DNA from: Deltaproteobacteria bacterium
GTDB lineage: Bacteria; Desulfobacterota; Desulfobacteria; Desulfobacterales; Desulfatirhabdiaceae
NCBI GenBank assembly: GCA_026388755.1
Contig: JAPLJE010000099.1
Span: 16,259 to 26,526 of the forward strand
Direction of reading: 5' to 3'
DNA: 10,268 nucleotides
How positions within the stretch are numbered: the stretch's first letter is position 1; each line of letters begins with the position of its first letter. The position numbers and the translations under genes are program-made. Below, one piece after another: positions 1 through 4,934 of the stretch. The notes beneath the pieces were generated by a model, which was given only the letters and a program-made list of their open reading frames with translations, did no database searches and was not told the DNA's origin.

Positions 1-1
1 T

Positions 2-412
2 CAAAGACAGGTGGCCGAAGAGGGGGCAACCGCCAATTTCGAGTTTACAGGCTATGTTCCCTATGGAAAATTACCGGAATATTATCAACAAATGTCGATA
101 TTTGTGGCGCCGGTATGGAAAGAGAGCTTCGGGCAGGTATCGCCGTTTGCCATGAGCATGAAAATTCCGGTCGCTGGGTATCGGATCGGCGCCTTGTCCG
201 AAATACTTGGCAGCGAGGATCTTCTGGCAACCCATCCGGACGATTTGGCGGACATTATCGTGAATTTGCTGGAAGACAGAGAACGAAGAATCGAGATCGG
301 CAGCAATAATTATTTGCGGGCTCACGAACGTTTTTCAGTAGAAGCCATGGTTGCAGCCTATGATGGGTTATATGAACAATTGATTCATAACTGCGGAGCC
401 ATGACCAAATGA
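2..412 (+). CDS. GT4-family glycosyltransferase, C-terminal part (5' end outside window)
   Basis: This is the C-terminal half of a cytoplasmic GT-B glycosyltransferase that would transfer a sugar from a nucleotide donor during polysaccharide or O-antigen synthesis. The frame is open from the window edge (first full codon CAA at 2), so the start is missing and 136 residues are visible. Family signs are the 'FEFTGYVPYGKLPEYYQQMSIF' stretch (positions about 37-105), in which a GT4 second Rossmann domain typically reads G-x-V-x-x-x-x-L-P-x-x-Y, and the donor-site motif KESFGQVSPFAM at about 119-154, followed by IPVAGYRIGALSEI. The first Glu of E-x7-E is present (ESFGQVSP) but the second is Phe. 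The C-terminal FSVEAMVAAYDGLYEQL is typical of the family. The next GT4 gene starts 64 bp downstream on the same strand, so the two are probably co-transcribed. Donor and acceptor sugars cannot be deduced. Confidence 0.9.
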   Translation, partial: QRQVAEEGATANFEFTGYVPYGKLPEYYQQMSIFVAPVWKESFGQVSPFAMSMKIPVAGYRIGALSEILGSEDLLATHPDDLADIIVNLLEDRERRIEIGSNNYLRAHERFSVEAMVAAYDGLYEQLIHNCGAMTK

Positions 413-467
413 TCCAAAAAATTTCCCTTTTGTCCAAGAAAATTACTCATTGCACCCATATGAATTT

Positions 468-472
468 GAGGA
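468..472 (+). promoter_or_regulatory. Ribosome binding site GAGGA deciding the ATG at 477
   Basis: GAGGA lies 4 bases before the ATG at 477. The frame stays open upstream to a TTG at 450, but that TTG has no purine-rich site before it. The residues it would add (HPYEFEDG) precede the conserved GT4 N-terminus MKPLNILLPVHVFFP, so 477 is the better start. Confidence 0.55.
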
Positions 473-476
473 TGGT

Positions 477-1868
477 ATGAAACCATTGAATATTCTGTTG
501 CCGGTTCATGTTTTTTTCCCGGATCATTTCTACGGTACGGAGACCTATACCCTGGAACTGGCTCAGAGTTTGAAAATCATGGGACATAACCCTACGATTC
601 TGACGGCTATTCTTTACGGGGAGAAAAGTCCTGGAGGTGACCGGTTTACCTACGAATACGGCGGGTTGACCGTCGATTGCATTGATTTAAATACACAGCC
701 GCTGAAAAAATTCAAACAATTATATTCCCGTCCGGATTTATATCCGGTGCTAAAGGATATTCTTCAACAGAGAAAGCCGGACATCGTTCATGTTACGCAC
801 CTGATGGGGCATACCGCCGTGCTTTTGGAAGTCATTCGGGATCTGAAACTTCCGGCAGTTGCCACGTTGACGGATTTTTACGGCATTTGCCCCAACAGCA
901 AACTCATTTCTTATGACGGCGATCTTTGTACGGGGCCAAACAGGCGCTTCACCAATTGCCTTTCCTGCTACATCAGAGAGCATGATTATGAGTTTTTAAA
1001 CCCGAAAATCATGGCAAGACTCATCCAGAATGATCTGTCGCTGCCATGGGTTTCATGCTTGTTGCCCTATATTACCACTCTGCCCCGGTTTGCCCAGACC
1101 CGGATCCGCGAAATCATACGGGATGCAATTGACCGGACTGCATATTTAAGAGCATTATACAACGTTTACGCATGTATGATCACGCCAACGGATTTATTGC
1201 ATGAAGCCTATGTAAAGAACCGGTTTTATCCGGAAAAATTAAAGAAAATCAATTTCGGCATCAACCTGGACATGGCTAAAGCATATCGTCATGCAATGAC
1301 GGAAGTCCCTTCATCCATTAGATTCGGCTATATCGGTCAGATCACTTCCCACAAGGGCGTTGATCTGTTGATAAAGGCTTTTGCCGGCCTTAAAGGAAAA
1401 CAGGCGACCCTTTCCATTTATGGCCCCAAAGATCAGGACGCGGCATACATGTCGGAACTGAACCATCTATCCGATGGGGTGGGGGGCATTGCATTCAAGG
1501 CGACCTTCCCCAAGGATCAATTGGGAAAGGTGCTTTCTGAAATCGACGTGCTGGTTATCCCCTCGCGCTGGTATGAAAACAGCCCCTTGGTGCTTTTGTA
1601 CGCCCTGGCAACGAAAACCCCGGTCATTGTAACGGATATGAAGGGCATGAGCGAATTTGTCCGGAATGGCTATAACGGCTTTACATTCAAAAAGGACAAC
1701 ATGGCGCAATTGGGTCAAATCATGCAGCAAATGGTTGATAATCCTGCAGCGCTTCTCCAGCTTTCAAAAAAGGCCGACTATGCCAAGGATATTATGGATC
1801 ATGCCGGAGATGTACTCGATATTTATCAAAGCTGTATTGTGGGGATCAGCGGACTCGAACCGATTTGA
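477..1868 (+). CDS. GT4-family glycosyltransferase with four-cysteine insert
   Basis: This is a complete 463-residue GT-B glycosyltransferase, presumably cytoplasmic and acting in surface-glycan assembly with the GT4 encoded just upstream. The N-terminal acceptor domain opens with ILLPVHVFFP and the GTETYTLELAQSL helix (residues 20-32). KPDIVHVTH (100-108) and LTDFYGICP (131-139) follow. Cysteines at 138, 151, 161 and 164 form a C-x12-C-x9-C-x2-C cluster that could bind a metal or form disulfides; I recall similar Cys patterns in other GT4 proteins of this type. The donor domain starts near IRFGYIGQITSHKGVDLL (281-298). The nucleotide-binding stretch is VLVIPSRWYENSPLVLLYA (358-376): E367 is present, but position 375, where the second Glu of E-x7-E is expected, is Tyr. 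The last ten residues (IVGISGLEPI) are encoded by a tRNA-like antisense stretch and may be a replaced C-terminus. The sugar specificity is unknown. Confidence 0.9.
   Translation: MKPLNILLPVHVFFPDHFYGTETYTLELAQSLKIMGHNPTILTAILYGEKSPGGDRFTYEYGGLTVDCIDLNTQPLKKFKQLYSRPDLYPVLKDILQQRKPDIVHVTHLMGHTAVLLEVIRDLKLPAVATLTDFYGICPNSKLISYDGDLCTGPNRRFTNCLSCYIREHDYEFLNPKIMARLIQNDLSLPWVSCLLPYITTLPRFAQTRIREIIRDAIDRTAYLRALYNVYACMITPTDLLHEAYVKNRFYPEKLKKINFGINLDMAKAYRHAMTEVPSSIRFGYIGQITSHKGVDLLIKAFAGLKGKQATLSIYGPKDQDAAYMSELNHLSDGVGGIAFKATFPKDQLGKVLSEIDVLVIPSRWYENSPLVLLYALATKTPVIVTDMKGMSEFVRNGYNGFTFKKDNMAQLGQIMQQMVDNPAALLQLSKKADYAKDIMDHAGDVLDIYQSCIVGISGLEPI
1838..1864 (-). other. tRNA 3'-end-like fragment (T-arm plus acceptor 3' strand)
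   Basis: Read on the minus strand, 1864-1848 gives stem ATCGG, loop TTCGAGT and stem CCGCT. This is a T-arm with the invariant TTC-R-A loop and four of five pairs (one T/C mismatch). It is followed by seven bases GATCCCC (1847-1841) like an acceptor 3' strand, a discriminator-like A and then CA rather than CCA. No matching 5' acceptor GGGGATC, D-arm or anticodon arm is present on the minus strand, so this is not a tRNA gene. It could be the piece left by integration into a tRNA 3' end, or coincidence. It overlaps the last codons and stop of the glycosyltransferase gene. Confidence 0.3.
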
Positions 1869-2102
1869 ACCTGATACAGGCTATTAGGCGAGTCATGCGC
1901 CAAAATGTTGATCACTCGGGCAGCCAGAGATCATTTTTTTCTTGCAATGATTTCAGAGTTGGGGTATCAGATAACCGTAAAAATTAATCATCAACCCGTA
2001 TGTCATTACATGTTTTTTCAGCGGAAAACGTCTATCCTTTATTATAGATTGTATTTTTATTTGAATTTATTCTTGACACGGTTGAGAAAAAATGCTTATA
2101 GC

Positions 2103-2110
2103 AAAGGAAA
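2103..2110 (+). promoter_or_regulatory. Ribosome binding site AAAGGAAA for a TTG start
   Basis: AAAGGAAA ends 6 bases before TTG at 2117 (AGGA core 8 bases away). The next in-frame ATG falls inside the hydrophobic core of the signal peptide, so the TTG start is the only one that gives a complete secretion signal. The rest of the 248-base stretch between 1869 and 2116 is AT-rich; beyond this site I see only a lone TTGACA at 2073. Confidence 0.6.
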
Positions 2111-2116
2111 ATATTA

Positions 2117-2689
2117 TTGATTTTCAAGCTGATACGCTCTTTTACATATTTTTTGGTTTTACTGATGGTGGGCTTAGTCTTTAATATACCGGTCATGGCT
2201 GAAGTGGTGGCACGGGGAGACGGGTTTGTTATCGACTCCAGCGATGTTGAGGCTCTAAAAGCCTTTTTTTCAGAAAAAGGGTTTGAGTCAACCGATGCGG
2301 AACATCTCAATTCTGCCCTTAAAATGCGGCTCTTTGTTCTTGAAGCCAGGGACTCGGGGCTTATCAGTAGCCTGCCGGTGACCACAGGCCCTTATAAATA
2401 TGAAACAGTGCAGGAATATTACCGGCTGTTTCTGGTTTATTACCAGCATCTGATGGAAACGTATCCGGTCAGTGAAGACGCTATTCAATCTTATTATCTG
2501 TCATATCCGGACAAATTTATGATCAATAAAGAGGGTGCGAAGGAAGACGGCCAAAAGCAGGAAGTATCGGCTCTGGATGACGGCATTAAAAGCTTTATTC
2601 GAAACAAAATCGTTTTTTCCAAAAAAGCGGTTATCATTGATGATGAATTTAAGCGGCTGAAAACAAAATATCACGTGATTGTGGAATAA
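2117..2689 (+). CDS. Secreted SurA/PpiC-like protein without a parvulin domain
   Basis: This is a 190-residue exported protein, probably periplasmic. The signal peptide covers residues 1-28 (basic MIFKLIR, hydrophobic YFLVLLMVGLVFNIPV, cleavage MA|E). After it, EVVARGDGFVIDSSDVEALKAF followed by LNSALKMRLFVLEARDSGL matches the start of SurA/PpiC chaperone domains, where an exported protein declares 'VVARVNG..I...D' and then a helix with L..LI...L...EA...G. PVSEDAIQSYYLSYPDKF (117-134) matches the 'v-t-x-e-e-I-x-x-Y-Y-x-x-x-P-x-x-F' segment that normally leads into the catalytic parvulin domain. Here only about 16 residues (MINKEGAKEDGQKQEV) separate it from the final helical segment, so the rotamase domain is missing. 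It would be a holdase-like folding helper for exported proteins rather than an isomerase. It starts with TTG, and its stop overlaps the ATG of the lipoprotein gene (TAATG), indicating translational coupling. The SurA-like fold is inferred from pattern only. Confidence 0.7.
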   Translation: MIFKLIRSFTYFLVLLMVGLVFNIPVMAEVVARGDGFVIDSSDVEALKAFFSEKGFESTDAEHLNSALKMRLFVLEARDSGLISSLPVTTGPYKYETVQEYYRLFLVYYQHLMETYPVSEDAIQSYYLSYPDKFMINKEGAKEDGQKQEVSALDDGIKSFIRNKIVFSKKAVIIDDEFKRLKTKYHVIVE

Positions 2690-3219
2690 TGGAAAGACAG
2701 ATTTGGATGAGCAGATTATTTAGTATTCGGTATCTCACGTGGTGTAGTTTGATTATGGTTTCTGGGCTGATAATGGGATGTTCTTTAAAAACTGCCGTTG
2801 CCCCTCCAACCACTGCCGTTGCCCCACCGTCCATTAAAGTTGAAAGCAGGGAGCGGGTCCAGTGGCCCGACAATGATCTGCCAGGCCGCTTTCAACAATA
2901 CTGGACACTGCGCCAGGCGGGAGATGCTTCTGGAACATTTGAATTAGAAGCGCCTCATGTCCGGGAAATGGTTGTTTGGGGAAGATATGAAGGGTTTTGC
3001 AAACACGTCAGAAATGACTGGCTATCGATTCGCATCGAAAAAATTAATATAATCACGGAACAGTTGATTGAAATCGATTTTAATATGGTGGCGAATAACA
3101 AAGAGAAAGAGGGAGCTAAAAGAGATATTTTTTTCCGAGATTCTTGGCTTTTCTTTTCGGGCCAGTGGTTTCATGTGCTGAAAGATCCTTTTGTGACCGG
3201 TGATGGATTGGGAAAATGA
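2689..3219 (+). CDS. Small lipoprotein, possibly with an NTF2-like domain
   Basis: This is a 176-residue predicted lipoprotein. The N-terminus has a basic region, a hydrophobic stretch and a lipobox LIMG|C, with the lipid-bearing cysteine at residue 31. A short proline-rich linker follows, made of two copies of TAVAPP (residues 35-48). The mature part (about 55-176) contains FQQYWTLRQAGDASGTFEL, EMVVWGRYEGF, LSIRIEKINIITEQLIEIDFNMV and a closing DSWLFFSGQWFHVLKDPF. This alternation of an N-terminal helix with long beta strands and a W-x-F-x-x-G-x-W-x-H-V ending resembles NTF2/SnoaL-like domains, but I do not recognise a named family. The ATG overlaps the stop of the SurA-like gene by one base, so the two products are made together and may act together at the membrane. 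Other starts (M7 within the same leader) would also give a lipoprotein. Confidence 0.75.
   Translation: MERQIWMSRLFSIRYLTWCSLIMVSGLIMGCSLKTAVAPPTTAVAPPSIKVESRERVQWPDNDLPGRFQQYWTLRQAGDASGTFELEAPHVREMVVWGRYEGFCKHVRNDWLSIRIEKINIITEQLIEIDFNMVANNKEKEGAKRDIFFRDSWLFFSGQWFHVLKDPFVTGDGLGK
2791..2832 (+). repeat. Two-copy 21-bp tandem repeat in lipoprotein linker
   Basis: Units at 2791-2811 and 2812-2832 both begin ACTGCCGTTGCCCC and differ only near their ends. They encode TAVAPPT and TAVAPPS directly after the lipobox cysteine. Such in-frame repeats lengthen the tether between membrane and domain; slippage could change the copy number. Confidence 0.8.
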
Positions 3220-3256
3220 TGGAAAAATGATGGTTTTACATATAAACAAAATATCC

Positions 3257-3278
3257 TTGAAAGGGGGTGACGGTTCAA
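3257..3278 (+). promoter_or_regulatory. Short inverted repeat upstream of surface protein gene
   Basis: TTGAA (3257-3261) and TTCAA (3274-3278) form an inverted repeat around a 12-base centre in the 134-base gap before the surface protein gene. It lies just after a TATAAA box at 3241-3246 that has no good -35 partner. It could be an operator or the 5' end of a leader; the half sites are short enough to occur by chance. Confidence 0.2.
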
Positions 3279-3337
3279 AACGTAATTCAATATCAATCAG
3301 GTAAAATTACTTGGGGTAACACGATAACTTAATGATG

Positions 3338-3343
3338 AGGAGG
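3338..3343 (+). promoter_or_regulatory. Strong ribosome binding site AGGAGG
   Basis: AGGAGG, extended to GAGGAGGAG, lies 10 bases before the ATG at 3354. It is the closest match to the full Shine-Dalgarno consensus in the window, which suggests that the surface protein is made in quantity. Confidence 0.75.
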
Positions 3344-3353
3344 AGAAAAAAAG

Positions 3354-4352
3354 ATGAAAAAGTTTAAAGTTTGCTTGGCTGTTTTGATGATAGCCATGAT
3401 GATGGGAGGATCAGCGTGGGCGTTTAATGCAACAGATCACGTCAAGGTTGCGCCGAATGGAAAAGGCGACCTGTTGATATTTCCGTATTTTTTTGCATAT
3501 CCCGGCGGCTATTCCACCAAGATTACCGTTATCAATACCAGCAGCTCGCAAAGCGTTGTGGCAAAGGTAGTATATCGGTCTTGGAACTGGAGCGCTGAAT
3601 TGTTGGATCATTTGATTTTCCTGTCTCCTAACGATGTGTGGACAGGAACACTGGTGAATGTAAACGGTGTTGCCACACTGCAGAGCAACGATGATAGTAT
3701 TTTGGGTAGAATGCCTAGCGGAACCGCATTCGCAACTGAATCAGACTTCGGCAATATAACCCCAGTTAACCAGCCCCTTGGCGCGCCAAACTGCCCTTCT
3801 GAAGACACCAATACAGAGGGCTATATTGAGGTAATCGAGGCTGCATCAAGAGTAGAAAGCCAAGCAACAACGGGTTATGCACCGGGACAGCGGGTGGCGA
3901 AGAAGCACATTTATGACTGGTATTACAATTATGTGAATGATTTCAATATTCAAAACGGCCCTTATTCGCCGGTAAACGTGCTGACCGGATATCAGGAAAA
4001 TTCTTTCGGTCAGGGTGGCGCGACGCTGAAACAAGCGAATGTGTTTGCTGATTATTTTAACTTTACTAAACTTGATCTTTCGAGACCAACGTGGCTGGGC
4101 GAATTATCAAATAACAGCTTGGCCGAGCTTGAAGCCGCAATGGGAAAAGGTGATGTTTCTCTACCCTATATAGCCAAGCCAAACGGGGATAGCTCGGTTC
4201 ATATTTTCAATTTCCCAACCAAGCTTTCGACGCAGAATTCGCCATCTTGTTCAGTTTATGCAGTAAATCCTCGAAGCCCGTATTGGGTGCTGGTGAATAG
4301 TAAATGCGAAACACCGATCCATTTTCACCACCCAAAACCCCATCCCAGATAA
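3354..4352 (+). CDS. Secreted surface protein, N-terminal part of a frame-split gene
   Basis: This 332-residue reading frame starts with a textbook signal peptide (KKFK, then a hydrophobic core, cleavage SAWA|F at 23/24). The mature start HVKVAPNGKGDLLIFPYFFA, then TKITVINTSSSQSVVAKVVYRS and LIFLSPNDVWTGTLVNVNGVATLQSNDDS, resembles a family of secreted beta-rich proteins I recall from Desulfobacterota and gammaproteobacteria. In those, 'P.G.G..L..PY', a V-x-N-x-x-x-x-A-V-x-V-K strand and 'F.LSP.DVWT' recur; their function is not known to me. The last residues (IHFHHPKPHPR) look out of register. The coding sequence continues from 4304 in the -1 frame with a normal C-terminal half (MCGEVEFNVQGSSDPM onward). 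A TAA at 4301 closes the -1 frame upstream, so the shift lies between 4304 and 4352. The gene is therefore frameshifted, recoded or affected by a sequence error; the joined protein would be about 424 residues. Confidence 0.85.
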   Translation: MKKFKVCLAVLMIAMMMGGSAWAFNATDHVKVAPNGKGDLLIFPYFFAYPGGYSTKITVINTSSSQSVVAKVVYRSWNWSAELLDHLIFLSPNDVWTGTLVNVNGVATLQSNDDSILGRMPSGTAFATESDFGNITPVNQPLGAPNCPSEDTNTEGYIEVIEAASRVESQATTGYAPGQRVAKKHIYDWYYNYVNDFNIQNGPYSPVNVLTGYQENSFGQGGATLKQANVFADYFNFTKLDLSRPTWLGELSNNSLAELEAAMGKGDVSLPYIAKPNGDSSVHIFNFPTKLSTQNSPSCSVYAVNPRSPYWVLVNSKCETPIHFHHPKPHPR

Positions 4353-4627
4353 AAATGTGTGGGGAAGTTGAATTCAACGTCCAGGGATCAAGCGACCCAA
4401 TGTATACCGAAGGATGGATCCGGTATACTCATGCCAAAGCACCTACAACAAAAACAGGGAAGACAAATTCTGGTGCTACGATAACTTATGTTGGTGCTCC
4501 AGTTCTGTCCAGCGTTCTGTACTGGTCATTCGATAGACAAGAACCGGCAGAGGCCGACGCGGCATACACCAATGGTAAGGTTACTGTAGCAGAGAAAACT
4601 GTGCCTTACTATCAATATGCTCAATAA
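4304..4627 (+). CDS. C-terminal part of the frame-split surface protein
   Basis: This frame continues the preceding surface protein after a -1 shift. From about 4340 it encodes SQIKMCGEVEFNVQGSSDPMYTEGWIRYTHAKAP, then ATITYVGAPVLSSVLYWSFDRQ, which is a plausible end of a secreted beta-rich protein. The ATG at 4304 has no ribosome binding site in front of it (the preceding bases are GGTGAATAGTAA), and the product has no signal peptide, so independent expression is unlikely. It overlaps the N-terminal frame by 49 bases. Within the overlap, CCCAAAA (4331-4337) has the X-XXY-YYZ form in the upstream frame. A single lost base in one of the short A or C runs would explain the split equally well. 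Confidence 0.7.
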   Translation: MRNTDPFSPPKTPSQIKMCGEVEFNVQGSSDPMYTEGWIRYTHAKAPTTKTGKTNSGATITYVGAPVLSSVLYWSFDRQEPAEADAAYTNGKVTVAEKTVPYYQYAQ

Positions 4628-4676
4628 TAGACACAATGATTCACGACTGATTTATTTCCGATAAGAATTACTATAA

Positions 4677-4724
4677 AAAACAAGTTGGGATTGTACCTGA
4701 TTGGGTGTGATTCCAACTTGTTTT
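4677..4724 (+). terminator. Inverted repeat, possible bidirectional terminator
   Basis: The arms AAAACAAGTTGG (4677-4688) and CCAACTTGTTTT (4713-4724) are a perfect 12-bp inverted repeat, extendable inward by a G-T and an A-T pair, around a 20-base loop. The right arm ends in a T-rich run (TTTTGTTTTA) and the left is preceded by an A run, as expected for a terminator usable from both sides. It lies 50 bases after the stop of the surface protein gene. The stem is AT-rich and the loop is long, so it may also be a small palindromic repeat. Confidence 0.5.
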
Positions 4725-4798
4725 GTTTTAGCAATACGCCGTGAATATCCCTTCCGATCAAGGATGGCTTCATAATAAGTAAGGAATTGACACTTCCT

Positions 4799-4865
4799 GT
4801 CATTCCGGAGAAAGCCGCAATCCCCATTTTTTGTGTTTATGGACTCCAGTTTACGCCGGAATGAC
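4799..4865 (+). repeat. REP-like palindromic element (GTCATTCCGG arms)
   Basis: GTCATTCCGG at 4799-4808 and its exact complement CCGGAATGAC at 4856-4865 enclose 47 bases that carry on pairing imperfectly (AGAAAGCCGCAATCC against the complement of GGACTCCAGTTTACG). Palindromes with 'GTCATTCCGGCGAAAGCCGGAATCC' character are dispersed extragenic elements in many proteobacterial genomes; this is from memory, not from a search. Only one copy lies in this window. It explains the artificial upstream extension (MFMDSSLRRNDADRG) of the following gene. Confidence 0.6.
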
Positions 4866-4888
4866 GCCGATCGTGGCTTTTTTATAAG
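4861..4888 (+). promoter_or_regulatory. Candidate sigma70 promoter using the REP-like end
   Basis: ATGACG (4861-4866, four of six matches to TTGACA) is separated by 16 bases from TATAAG (4883-4888, five of six to TATAAT). Transcription would begin near 4895, leaving a leader of about 40 bases before the ATG at 4935. The -35 box overlaps the right end of the REP-like repeat. Confidence 0.35.
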
Positions 4889-4892
4889 TTTA

Positions 4893-4904
4893 GACAATTT
4901 TGTC
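4893..4904 (+). promoter_or_regulatory. Palindrome at predicted transcription start (possible operator)
   Basis: GACAA-TT-TTGTC is a perfect 12-base palindrome (inverted arms GACAA/TTGTC around TT), placed at about +1 of the candidate promoter and 30 bases before the BACON-protein ATG. Its right half runs into TGTCAAT, which also forms the half-site of the palindrome at 6542-6558. An operator role is inference. Confidence 0.3.
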
Positions 4905-4934
4905 AATCTTAATCTGTTTCTGTTTGAGGAATCT

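Noticed and set aside
450..476. TTG start for the second GT4
   Set aside because: It has no purine-rich site; the ATG at 477 has GAGGA and gives the family-typical N-terminus.
1838..1880. Complete tRNA gene on the minus strand
   Set aside because: Only the T-arm and acceptor 3' strand are present; no D-arm, anticodon arm or 5' acceptor strand can be found beside it.
2073..2102. TTGACA with TATAGC 18 bases later as a promoter for the SurA-like gene
   Set aside because: Transcription would begin at about 2109, removing the AAAGGAAA ribosome binding site, so it cannot serve the TTG start at 2117.
1905..2120. 71-codon plus-strand ORF between the GT4 and SurA-like genes
   Set aside because: It has no ribosome binding site, no recognisable composition and AT-rich random-looking residues, and it runs into the next gene's start; probably noncoding.
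4833..4934. GTG-started N-terminal extension of the BACON protein
   Set aside because: The extension is translated from the REP-like repeat and would bury the signal peptide; the ATG at 4935 has a GAGGA site and a proper leader.
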